Shown piece by piece: positions 24,838-32,404 of a DNA stretch of 64,000 nucleotides. The DNA lies in assembly GCF_041346945.1 (NCBI RefSeq), contig NZ_CP166850.1:2976001-3040000 (forward strand). Direction: 5' to 3'. Source of the DNA: Amycolatopsis sp. cg9 (lineage in GTDB: Bacteria; Actinomycetota; Actinomycetes; Mycobacteriales; Pseudonocardiaceae). The first letter of the stretch is position 1, and each line of letters begins with the position of its first letter. Below the pieces are notes generated by a model that had not been told where the DNA came from, searched no databases, and saw nothing but the letters and a program-made list of their open reading frames with translations. Position numbers and translations under genes: made by a program.

Positions 24838-26232
24838 ATGCTCGTCGTCGTGCAACTGCCGCTGGTCGATCTCCGGTTGCTGGCTTCATTTCCCACCGGG
24901 CGGCTGGCTTCTCCGCATTGGCCGGATCCGGTCAGCGACGACGAGTTCGTGCGGGACGCCGGCCCGATCCGGGATCGGCGGCGCGGGGGCATTTCCGACT
25001 GGTCCGGGGAAAGGGCCTTCTGCGACGCGAAGAACTTCGTCCGGTTCGTCGACGCGGAACCGCCCTCGCTTCGCGACGGCAGGCGGATCACCCCGGTGTT
25101 CCGCCGGCTCTATTCGTCCGGCGTCTCCGCCCGGCTCGACTTCGGGTTCGAAATCGACGATCGCCGCCGCGGCCCGCTGACCGTGGAAGCCCTGCGGGAC
25201 ATCGCGCGGGACTGCCTCTCGGTGAAGGTGCGCTCGGCTCCCGAGGGGGCCGGCCGGCCGCTCGGCGACAGCGGGAAAGCTCTGGCCAGGCGATTCCTCC
25301 AGGTGTCGACGGCCAAGTCCTTCGGGACCGGGGCGCCGGGCGACCTGGTGGCCGGTGGTCTCCCCGCGGTGCTGGTGGAACCCTCCGCGCGCCCGCACTG
25401 GGACCTGCGGAGCCGGCGTTCCGACAGCACTTCCGTCCACGGCTACCAGGTGGAGTCCGGTTCGAAGATCATCCCCGTCTGGTCGGTGGTCACCGGCGTC
25501 GTCGCGGACCGGGCGAGAGCCCGGCAGATCCGCGGGAACCTCTGGCGGCTGCACGCCGAGCGGGAATCGCTGCGCGGGGTCATCCGGGCCTGGAACAGCG
25601 CGCCGGAAGTCTTCTCGGAAGAAAAGCTGAAGAGCTTCCTCGCCGCCCAGCTGAAAATCCTGGTTCCGAAGGAGCGGGGCGGCTTCGACCAGTCGTCCGC
25701 ACTCGCCTTCGCCGGGAACTGCGAAGAACTGGCCTCCCCGGCTGTTCTCCGCGGCCTGCGCTCGGAACTGCTGGGGCAGAGCAAAGGCATCCTCAAAAGC
25801 CTGGACCTGCTGATCGAGCGAACCGCGCGGCTGCCGGAAAGCACGACCAGGAACCACATCAGGATCACCTACGTCGACAAGAGGGTCATCGACATGAGCA
25901 GCAACGACAAGTACGAGATCAGCGCCCCGGTGTCGAACAGCGTGATCGGCCGGGACAACAAGGTCGAAGGCAACACCTGGACGGTCGGCGGGAAAGAGGA
26001 CGCACTCCGCGAACTCGCCGAGGCGATCGAGCTGATGAAACCCCGGCTCGACGCGGACGAGGCCGCGGAGATCGACGAAGCGCACGCGGTGATCGTCGAC
26101 GGCAAGAGCGAGCCGGGGCTCCTCAAGCGCGCGGCCAAGAAGATCCTCGGTGTGGCCACCTTCGCGGGCGAGGTCGGTGCCCCGGTCGTGGAAGCCGTGC
26201 GGAAGGTGCTGGCCGCGCTGGGTCTCGCGTAA
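24838..26232 (+). CDS. Unrecognised 464-aa protein with possible conflict-system C-terminal module
   Basis: I do not recognise the family. Residues about 1-220 are mixed alpha/beta with conserved-looking stretches (PHWPDPVSDDEFVRDAG, DWSGERAFCDAKNFVRF); about 235-350 is helical. The last 115 residues contain a short beta-motif YEISAPVSNSVIGRDNKVEG, a helical block (LAEAIELMKPRLDADEAAEIDEA) and a final Gly/Ala/Val-rich helix. Repeats of the 'NSxIGxDNxV' kind are common in actinobacterial proteins of biological-conflict systems, so a defence-linked role is possible but unproved. It has no signal peptide. ATG 24838 follows GGGGAAAC. The neighbours do not explain it; it lies 450 bp right of the integration scar. 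Confidence 0.75.
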   Translation: MLVVVQLPLVDLRLLASFPTGRLASPHWPDPVSDDEFVRDAGPIRDRRRGGISDWSGERAFCDAKNFVRFVDAEPPSLRDGRRITPVFRRLYSSGVSARLDFGFEIDDRRRGPLTVEALRDIARDCLSVKVRSAPEGAGRPLGDSGKALARRFLQVSTAKSFGTGAPGDLVAGGLPAVLVEPSARPHWDLRSRRSDSTSVHGYQVESGSKIIPVWSVVTGVVADRARARQIRGNLWRLHAERESLRGVIRAWNSAPEVFSEEKLKSFLAAQLKILVPKERGGFDQSSALAFAGNCEELASPAVLRGLRSELLGQSKGILKSLDLLIERTARLPESTTRNHIRITYVDKRVIDMSSNDKYEISAPVSNSVIGRDNKVEGNTWTVGGKEDALRELAEAIELMKPRLDADEAAEIDEAHAVIVDGKSEPGLLKRAAKKILGVATFAGEVGAPVVEAVRKVLAALGLA

Positions 26233-26352
26233 CAGGCCCGGTTAGGCCGAACGAGTGAACCGCCAAGTCGGATGTCCGGACCGGGGGAATAGCACCGACC
26301 CACCGGCGCAAGGCAGCCCGCGAGGGGCCGCCGCCCGAACCGGGGAGACGAC

Positions 26353-26703
26353 ATGCGCTACCTCCTGACCCTCCACATGAACCCCACCCTCTGGGCCACC
26401 CTCACCGACGACCAGAAGAACGGTGTCTACGAAGGACACGGCGAGTTCATCAAGCTCGTCACCGGCTCCGGCGAGATGGTCGAGACCAAAGCGCTCGCCG
26501 AACCGGCCGAGACCAAGACCGTCACCGTGAAGAACGGCGTGGCGCACACCGCGGACGGCGGCTTCGTCGCTTCCGAAGCCTTCCTCTGCGGCTACTACGT
26601 CGTCGACGTCGAGAGCGAAGCGCGGGCGGTCGAGCTGGCCGCGAAGATCCCGGACGCCCAGTACACCGCCGTCGAAGTCCGGAAGGTCGTGCACGAGGGT
26701 TGA
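26353..26703 (+). CDS. YCII/DGPF-domain protein
   Basis: The 116-aa product is a YCII-related (DGPF) ferredoxin-like fold: it opens MRYLLTLHMNP and has the typical DGGFVASEAFLCGYYVVDVES strand-helix and the closing VEVRKV strand. Members are small, often dimeric, and often lie near ECF sigma factors, though no sigma gene is adjacent here. No reaction is known. ATG 26353 has GGGGAGAC upstream. The stop lies in the -35 of the next gene. Confidence 0.85.
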   Translation: MRYLLTLHMNPTLWATLTDDQKNGVYEGHGEFIKLVTGSGEMVETKALAEPAETKTVTVKNGVAHTADGGFVASEAFLCGYYVVDVESEARAVELAAKIPDAQYTAVEVRKVVHEG

Positions 26704-26730
26704 CCTCGATCAAGGTCGAGGGTGCAGGCT
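26700..26730 (+). promoter_or_regulatory. MerR/SoxR-type promoter of nat
   Basis: TTGACC (26700-26705) and CAGGCT (26725-26730) are separated by 19 bp, longer than the usual 17, and the spacer carries the inverted repeat CCTCGA-N6-TCGAGG (26704-26721). This is the arrangement activated by MerR-family regulators through DNA distortion. The predicted start coincides with the nat ATG (26737), suggesting a leaderless mRNA. Confidence 0.55.
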
Positions 26731-26736
26731 GGGCCC

Positions 26737-27522
26737 ATGACCGATGAATGGGGCATCGACGCCGTCGATCTCGACGCTTACCTGGCGCGCACCGGGCAGC
26801 AGCGGCGCCCGCCGTCCGAAGCGGCGCTGCGGGAGCTCATGCGGGCGCACGTCGGCGCCATCCCGTTCGAGAACGTCGACGTCGTTCTCGGGCAGCACCA
26901 AGGGATTTCGCTCGACGTCGTGAGCGCCAAGCTCGTCGGGCGGCGGCGGGGCGGCTACTGCTACGAACAGAGTGGCCTCTTCGCCGCCGTCCTCGAACAG
27001 CTCGGGTACACCGTGCACCGGCTGTCCGCGCGCGTGCAGCCGCGGCGGCCCGGGCCGTACACGCACATGACGCTCGTCGTGGACGTCGACGGCCGCAGCT
27101 TCCTCGCCGACGTCGGGTATGGGGCCGGGATCCTCGACCCCATGCCGCTCGTGGACGGCGCCGAAGTCGACCAGGCCGGCTGGCCGCAGCGGCTCGTCCG
27201 CAACGGTGACTGGTGGACGCTGCAGAAGGACGGTGCCGACATCCTCGAGTTCCGGCTCAACGGGATGCACCCCATCGACTACGAGGTCTACCACCACTAC
27301 ACGTCCACGCACCCGAAGTCGCCGTTCACCGGACGGCTCGTGATCATGACGCTCGAACCGGGAGTCAGCCGGCGGCTCCTCGGCCGTGAGCTCACCGTCG
27401 AAAAACCCGGTGGCCACAGCGAAACCACCACGGTCGCGCCCGACGAACTCGACGCCACCCTCAAGGACCTCGGCGTCGAGCTGACCGCGGACGAGCTCGC
27501 GCGGCTCCTGAAGTCCTACTGA
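26737..27522 (+). CDS. nat: Arylamine N-acetyltransferase
   Basis: The 261-aa cytoplasmic enzyme transfers acetyl (or another acyl) from CoA to arylamines and hydrazines. The Cys-His-Asp triad is present: Cys75 in RGGYCYE, His110 in THMTLVV, Asp125 in ADVGYG. The C-terminal domain is complete. The length is normal. ATG 26737 lies 7 bp after a -10 box, so translation is probably leaderless. Its 3' end overlaps the convergent c-di-GMP gene by 7 bp. Confidence 0.95.
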   Translation: MTDEWGIDAVDLDAYLARTGQQRRPPSEAALRELMRAHVGAIPFENVDVVLGQHQGISLDVVSAKLVGRRRGGYCYEQSGLFAAVLEQLGYTVHRLSARVQPRRPGPYTHMTLVVDVDGRSFLADVGYGAGILDPMPLVDGAEVDQAGWPQRLVRNGDWWTLQKDGADILEFRLNGMHPIDYEVYHHYTSTHPKSPFTGRLVIMTLEPGVSRRLLGRELTVEKPGGHSETTTVAPDELDATLKDLGVELTADELARLLKSY

Positions 27523-29837
27523 CCGAACAGTTCGGCCGCCGCGACCGGGCGGCCGAGGTGGTAGCCCTGCGCCTGGTCGCACCCCAGCGACCGGAGCAGG
27601 TCCACCTGCTCCGCGGATTCGACGCCCTCGGCGATCACCGTCAGGTCCACGGCGTGGGCCATCGCGATGATGCTCGTGACGATCGCCGCCGCGTCGCGGG
27701 ATTCGGCGATCCCGGTGATGAACGAGCGGTCGATCTTCAGCGTGTCCAGCGTCAGCCGCCGCAACTGGGCGAGCGACGAATAGCCGGTGCCGAAGTCGTC
27801 GATCGCCAGCAGCACACCCAGCGACCGCAGGGAGGCCAGCACGCCCGCGGCCGCTTCCTGGTCGCGCATCAACGCGCTTTCGGTGACCTCCAGGCACAGC
27901 GCGCCGGCCGGGAGACCGGTGCTGGCCAGCGCGTCCTGGACCGCGGGCACCAGGTGCGGGTCGTCGAGCTGACGGGCCGACAGGTTCACCTTCAGCGTCA
28001 GGTCCAGCCCGCCCGTGCGCCGCGCGGCCAGTTCCCGGGTCGTCGCGCGCAGCATCGCCTTGCCGATCACGTTGATCAGGTCGCTTTCCTCGGCGAGCGG
28101 GATGAACTCCGCGGGCGAGATCGCGCCCTGCCGGGGGTGCGTCCAGCGCAGCAGCGCCTCGACCGCGACCATTTCGCCGGTCCGCAGGTCGACGACCGGC
28201 TGGTAGGCGGGCCAGAGCTGGCCGTCGTGGACCGCGTCGCGCAGGTCCTGCTCCATCCGCAGCCGCCGCTGCATGCGCTTGCGCAGGTCGACGTCGAAGA
28301 AGTGGTGGCGCCCCCGCCCGAGCGTCTTCGCCTGGTACATCGCGACGTCCGCGTCGCGCAGCAGGTCCTCGGCGCTGCGGCGGTCGGCGCCGCCGACGAG
28401 GACGACGCCGATGCTGGCGTCGAGGTGCAGCTGCCTGCCGAGCACGCCGATCGGCTCGGCCAGCGCGGCCCGCAGGTGTTCGGCCAGCGCGCGGACCTCG
28501 GTGGGCTCGGTGACTTCGCCGGTGACGACGACGAACTCGTCGCCGCCGAGCCGGCCGACCAGGTCCTCCCGCCCGGAGCTGCGGCGCAGGCGCTCGCCGA
28601 CGATCCGCAGCACCTGGTCGCCGACCGAGTGCCCGAGCGAGTCGTTGATGACCTTGAACTTGTCCAGGTCGAGGAACAGCACCGTGAGCGCGCCGCGCCC
28701 GCGGACGTCGAGCCGGTCGAGGACCAGCGTCCGGTTCGCCAGCCGGGTGAGCGGGTCGTGGGTGGCGTCGTGGGCCAGCCGCGCGCTGATCGCGCGGGTC
28801 TCGGTGATGTCGGTGAACGTCGTGACGACGGCCCGCGTGGTCGGGTCGTCCGGGTCGAGCAGCCGCGACGTCAGCGACACCCAGACGTCCCGCCCGTCCG
28901 GCCGGCGCAGGCGCACGACCAGGCCGTTGTGCGTGACACCGGTCCGCCGGGACTGCACCGACGGCATCTCGTCCGGCGGGATCCAGTGCCCGGACTCGGT
29001 GAACAGCACCAGCGTGTGGCACGGGACGCCGATCAGGTCGGGCTCGGGAACGCCGAGGATCCGGCACGCCGCCGGGTTCGCCGCCTCGATCAGCCCGGTC
29101 GGGCCCATCACCAGCACGCCTTCGTCGAGCGACGCGACGACCGTGCGGTAGTTCTGCTCGGCCCGCCGCCGCGCGGTCTCGTCGGCGCAGACGAGCACGT
29201 AGCCGTCGTTCATCCCAGCTGCCGAAACGCGGACCGCGAGGGGAGCGCCGTCCCGCCGCCGGTGCACCGCCTCGGCGACCCCGCCGCCGCGCCGGACGGC
29301 CGCCAGGTCCAGCTGCGCGCCGACCAGCTCGCTCGCGCGCCGCCCGACGGCTTCGGCCGCGGTCCAGCCGTACACCGCTTCGGCGGCCGGGTTCCAGCTG
29401 GTCACGACGCCTTCGCCGGTGGTCGCGATCAAGGCGTCGCTGACGTGCGAAACCAGCGCGGCCTGGTAGCGGAGGGCGTCCGCGGCCGCCTTCTTCGCCG
29501 TGATGTCCCGCATGACGACCTGGTACGCGGCAGCGCCCCGGAGGCGCACCACGACGGTTTCGACGGCGAACTTGCTCCCGTCGAGCCGGGACATCAGCGC
29601 TTCGACGGGCTCGCTCGCCTGCCCGGGCTCGGTGAGCCCGTCGACCTTCCCGGCCAGCTCGGCCAGCGAATCCTCGGCGACGAACTCGGCGAACCGGCGC
29701 CCGACGACGTCGGCGGCGCCGCGCGCGGCGAACGTTTCGAGCGCGGCCCGGTTGGCGTAGGTGAGGACGCCGTGCTCGTGGACGCAGATCGCGTCCGGAC
29801 TCAGCTCGACCAGCTCGGTGAGCGAGTCAGCCTCCAT
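27516..29837 (-). CDS. PAS-PAS-PAS-GGDEF-EAL cyclic di-GMP protein
   Basis: The 773-aa protein has three PAS sensor domains (about residues 5-110, 122-225, 232-350), a GGDEF domain (about 355-510, with an intact RLGGDEF motif) and an EAL domain (about 525-770, with VEALLRW, DDFGTGYSS and EGVE retained). Both the diguanylate cyclase and phosphodiesterase motifs look catalytically competent, so net activity depends on the signal. There is no membrane segment, so it should sense within the cytoplasm. ATG 29837 is the first of the frame. It stands alone. Confidence 0.95.
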   Translation of the reverse strand: MEADSLTELVELSPDAICVHEHGVLTYANRAALETFAARGAADVVGRRFAEFVAEDSLAELAGKVDGLTEPGQASEPVEALMSRLDGSKFAVETVVVRLRGAAAYQVVMRDITAKKAAADALRYQAALVSHVSDALIATTGEGVVTSWNPAAEAVYGWTAAEAVGRRASELVGAQLDLAAVRRGGGVAEAVHRRRDGAPLAVRVSAAGMNDGYVLVCADETARRRAEQNYRTVVASLDEGVLVMGPTGLIEAANPAACRILGVPEPDLIGVPCHTLVLFTESGHWIPPDEMPSVQSRRTGVTHNGLVVRLRRPDGRDVWVSLTSRLLDPDDPTTRAVVTTFTDITETRAISARLAHDATHDPLTRLANRTLVLDRLDVRGRGALTVLFLDLDKFKVINDSLGHSVGDQVLRIVGERLRRSSGREDLVGRLGGDEFVVVTGEVTEPTEVRALAEHLRAALAEPIGVLGRQLHLDASIGVVLVGGADRRSAEDLLRDADVAMYQAKTLGRGRHHFFDVDLRKRMQRRLRMEQDLRDAVHDGQLWPAYQPVVDLRTGEMVAVEALLRWTHPRQGAISPAEFIPLAEESDLINVIGKAMLRATTRELAARRTGGLDLTLKVNLSARQLDDPHLVPAVQDALASTGLPAGALCLEVTESALMRDQEAAAGVLASLRSLGVLLAIDDFGTGYSSLAQLRRLTLDTLKIDRSFITGIAESRDAAAIVTSIIAMAHAVDLTVIAEGVESAEQVDLLRSLGCDQAQGYHLGRPVAAAELFGQ

Positions 29838-29877
29838 GAGCGTCCGTCCCCCGTGCTTCGCGGCCGTGGCCCGTCGA

Positions 29878-30606
29878 TTACACCACCGACTCCGACGCCT
29901 GCCTACCCGCCGCGGTCCGCAGCCGCGGACCCCAGAACAGCAGCCCGAAGTGCGCGGCGAACGCGTGGCCGAGCAGCGTGACGACCGAATCGAGGCTCGC
30001 CGGGTCGTCGCCGAGCCAGATCACCGCGACGAACGCCTCCACCGCCGCCAGCGCGAGGAGCCGCGCCCGGCCGCGCAGCAGGAACACCAGCGCGCCGGCC
30101 GTGGTGAAGAAGCCGTAGCTGACGCCGATGTCGAGCCAGTGCCCGGCCGAGGCCGGCAGGACGTGCGCGCTGATCAACGCCATCACCGGCAGCTCGGTGA
30201 CGAGGGTGGCGAGCACGTGCCCGGAGAAGAAGACGGTCGCCGCGCGGCGGGCGCCGAACCGGCGTTCCAGCGGGGCGACGGCGATCGCGAAGATCACGAC
30301 GTAGGCGAGCCAGCCTTCGTCGGAGAGCCACAGCGCGCTGGTCAGCAGCGACGTCAGCGGCCGCCGCCAGAGGTTGTGGGCGTCCGTGCTGGACAGCCGG
30401 AGCAGCCGCTCGGTCACCGCGGGGTCGGCGAACTTGAGCACCAGCGTCGTGCCGAGCAGGAGGACCAGGTAGCCGAACGTGAAGGGCGTCGCCTTCGGAT
30501 TCGGGACGAACCGGACGAACTGGCGTGCGCTGAAGCGACGGGGGACGGCGATCGCGGGGACCGGCCGTCCGGCTTTCAGCAGCATGGACTGAGCTTCGCC
30601 GGTCAT
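29878..30606 (-). CDS. Rhomboid-like intramembrane protease
   Basis: The 242-aa protein has about six membrane helices, a rhomboid-type serine motif GVSYG (about residue 160) and a later membrane His (LLGHAFAAHFG), the two catalytic residues of rhomboid serine proteases. The N-terminal helix after a basic segment is also typical of the actinobacterial rhomboid-like family. Substrate is unknown. ATG 30606 is the outermost start; an inner ATG at MLLKAG is possible. It is divergent from the Pro-rich membrane gene at 30776. Confidence 0.8.
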   Translation of the reverse strand: MTGEAQSMLLKAGRPVPAIAVPRRFSARQFVRFVPNPKATPFTFGYLVLLLGTTLVLKFADPAVTERLLRLSSTDAHNLWRRPLTSLLTSALWLSDEGWLAYVVIFAIAVAPLERRFGARRAATVFFSGHVLATLVTELPVMALISAHVLPASAGHWLDIGVSYGFFTTAGALVFLLRGRARLLALAAVEAFVAVIWLGDDPASLDSVVTLLGHAFAAHFGLLFWGPRLRTAAGRQASESVV

Positions 30607-30682
30607 GCTGGGAGTATCACCAGTGCCAGCTTAGAAAACGCTGTGGTTGTCACTCACCGTCAGATCTCGCGACGGGAAAGAG

Positions 30683-30729
30683 ATTTTTACCAGTTCCTCA
30701 CCCATTTGGGTGGCTTGTGCGGTAAAAAT
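30683..30729. promoter_or_regulatory. Nested AT-rich palindrome in the 30607-30775 intergenic region
   Basis: ATTTTTACC (30683-30691) and GGTAAAAAT (30721-30729) are exact complements centred on an inner CACCCA-TT-TGGGTG (30699-30712). It is strikingly AT-rich for this genome. It could be an operator between the divergent genes or a leader hairpin of the 30776 gene. Confidence 0.45.
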
Positions 30730-30775
30730 ACGGCCACGATCTAGGCCGAAAGGCCTCTCGGGAAGGTCTTTCGGG

Positions 30776-31294
30776 GTGAACGACGAGGTATCGGTCGCCG
30801 AGCTGCTCGTGCGCGAGGGCTGGGGCGAACGCGCGGGACCGGGGCAGTCGCGGTGGCGCGTGCTCGCGGTGATGCTCGCCGTCGTCATCGGCTGCGGCGC
30901 CGCCGCGGTGCTGGTCGGGCTCGGCGGCAAGGGTACGCCGGACGCGTCGGCGGTCGACCAGATCCAGGTGATCCCGTTCCCGCAGCGCACCACCGGGCTG
31001 GGCGGCGCCGGCCAGGCCACGGACTCGCCGCCGGAGGGCGGCACCGGCGGCGGCGACGTCGTCCCCGGCGTCGGCGTGCCCCGGGAGACCGTCACCGAGG
31101 TGCCCGGCCGGTCCCCGGCCACCGAGACCAGCACCGATCCCACGACGCCGACCACCACCCCGACCAGCGGCGACCCGTCCGGCTCGGCCACGCCGACCAC
31201 CCCGACCACCACGGTCCCCGGTGGGCAGCAGCCGCCGCACTCGACGGCCCCGGCCCCGCCGCGGCCGACGTGCATCCTGATCATCTGCTGGTGA
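30776..31294 (+). CDS. Single-pass membrane protein with Pro/Thr-rich exterior (172 aa)
   Basis: A short cytosolic N-terminus (NDEVSVAELLVREGW) precedes a membrane helix (about residues 28-48, VLAVMLAVVIGCGAAAVLVG) and a long Pro/Thr/Gly-rich outer part that ends abruptly in a hydrophobic CILIICW. GTG 30776 is the likely start, with GGAAGG and GGGG upstream. The N-terminal motif is one I have seen on many small actinobacterial membrane proteins of unknown role. It stands alone. Confidence 0.7.
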   Translation: MNDEVSVAELLVREGWGERAGPGQSRWRVLAVMLAVVIGCGAAAVLVGLGGKGTPDASAVDQIQVIPFPQRTTGLGGAGQATDSPPEGGTGGGDVVPGVGVPRETVTEVPGRSPATETSTDPTTPTTTPTSGDPSGSATPTTPTTTVPGGQQPPHSTAPAPPRPTCILIICW

Positions 31295-31741
31295 TCACGC
31301 CAGCTTTTCCGCGATGTCGCTGAAGTCCGACGTGTTCCAGTGCTCCGGGCGCATCACGATCGCAATGTTGTTCCCGTGGGTGCCGTCCGTCGCGTCGGTG
31401 TAGGCCTCGCTCACACCTGGCGGCAGGTAACGAGCGGCGACCTCGGTGCGCTCCGCCTTGGTCATCGGCCACGTCTTCACCACCGGGCCCTCGACCGAGA
31501 CGTACTTGTAGACGCCCTCCTGCTCCTGGACGCACAGCGCGAACCGGCCGGCCGCCTCGATCAGCCGGGTCTTGCGCAGGCCGGGCGAGGTCATCACGAG
31601 GACGTCACCGCCCGGCTCGTAGCGGTACCAGATCGGCGTGGTCAGCGGTGCGCGGCCGGGCTCACCGGCGACGCTCAGCACGCCGACGCGCGGCTCGGCG
31701 AGGAACGCTTCACGCTCTTCGCGGGTCATCTTGCGGGCCAT
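31295..31741 (-). CDS. PPOX-class (pyridoxamine phosphate oxidase fold) flavoprotein
   Basis: The 148-aa split-barrel protein has motifs RVGVLSVAGEPGRAPLTTPIWY and ALCVQEQ typical of PPOX-class proteins that bind FMN or F420. These reduce or bind small substrates; the exact reaction is unknown. It is divergent from a TetR gene, and both promoters share two CTAAAGC/GCTTTA operators, so it is probably repressed by that TetR. ATG 31741 is the outermost start. Confidence 0.85.
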   Translation of the reverse strand: MARKMTREEREAFLAEPRVGVLSVAGEPGRAPLTTPIWYRYEPGGDVLVMTSPGLRKTRLIEAAGRFALCVQEQEGVYKYVSVEGPVVKTWPMTKAERTEVAARYLPPGVSEAYTDATDGTHGNNIAIVMRPEHWNTSDFSDIAEKLA

Positions 31742-31751
31742 CTAAGTCTCC

Positions 31752-31819
31752 CTAAAGCCACTTTGTTTGCTTTAACGATAGGCGCAGGTCGGCCACTAAA
31801 GCAAGCATAATTGCTTTAG
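31752..31819. promoter_or_regulatory. Two matching TetR operators between PPOX and TetR genes
   Basis: Site 1 (31752-31775) is CTAAAGC-N10-GCTTTAA; site 2 (31796-31819) is CTAAAGCAA-N6-TTGCTTTAG, a perfect palindrome. Both span 24 bp, start 44 bp apart, and fill the only space between the two divergent starts. This is strong evidence for autoregulation and co-regulation. Confidence 0.75.
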
Positions 31820-31828
31820 GATGGGTTG

Positions 31829-32404
31829 ATGACCCGACCCGGCGGCCGCAGCGCCCGTGTCCGCGATGCCGTGCACGACGCCGTGATCGAGCTCCTCGCC
31901 GCGGGGGAGATCGACGCGGCCATCCCGAAGATCGCCGAACGGGCCGGGGTGAACCCGACGAGCATCTACCGGCGCTGGGGCGGGCGCGACAACCTGCTCC
32001 TCGACGCGGCCGTGACGCGCCTGCGCTCGACGTCGCCGATCCCGGACACCGGTTCGCTGCGCGGCGACCTGCTCGGCTGGGCCGCGGGGGTCGAACGCGC
32101 CATGCGTGACCCGCGCGGCCAGATCCTGCTGCGTGCGCTGGTCGCGACGCTGGGCCCGGAGGAAAAGCCGCTCGAGTACCTGCAGGCCCGCGGCGAAGAC
32201 CTCCAGGAAGCGCTGGACAGGGCCGAAGCGCGGGGCGAGCCGGTGCCGTCGGTCGACGAAGTCCTCGACTTCGTACTGGCCCCGCTCTACCTGCGCGTGT
32301 TGTTCCGCCGCCCGGTCGAGCCGGGCACCGGCGCTCAGCTCGTCGAGCGGCTGCTCACGGCGCTTCCAGCAGATCCGGCTCCGCCCGCCGGCCGAGGTGG
32401 TTGA
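31829..32404 (+). CDS. TetR-family transcriptional repressor
   Basis: The 191-aa product has an N-terminal helix-turn-helix (KIAERAGVNPTSIYRRWGGRDNLL) and a helical ligand-binding C-terminal domain. ATG 31829 is preferred over TTG 31826. It probably represses itself and the divergent PPOX gene through the sites at 31752-31819. Its 3' end overlaps the convergent permease gene by 50 bp, which is unusually long. Confidence 0.9.
   Translation: MTRPGGRSARVRDAVHDAVIELLAAGEIDAAIPKIAERAGVNPTSIYRRWGGRDNLLLDAAVTRLRSTSPIPDTGSLRGDLLGWAAGVERAMRDPRGQILLRALVATLGPEEKPLEYLQARGEDLQEALDRAEARGEPVPSVDEVLDFVLAPLYLRVLFRRPVEPGTGAQLVERLLTALPADPAPPAGRGG

Noticed and set aside
24612..26258. 548-codon frame overlapping the orphan 464-aa gene
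   Set aside because: Arg/Gly-rich shadow in another frame; the 24838 frame has the better start and composition.
26710..29067. 785-codon minus-strand frame
   Set aside because: Frame-shifted shadow of the c-di-GMP gene and antisense of nat.
27558..29981. 807-codon plus-strand open frame
   Set aside because: It is antisense to the PAS-GGDEF-EAL gene; long shadow frames are normal at this GC content and the protein is Arg/Gly/Pro-rich without motifs.
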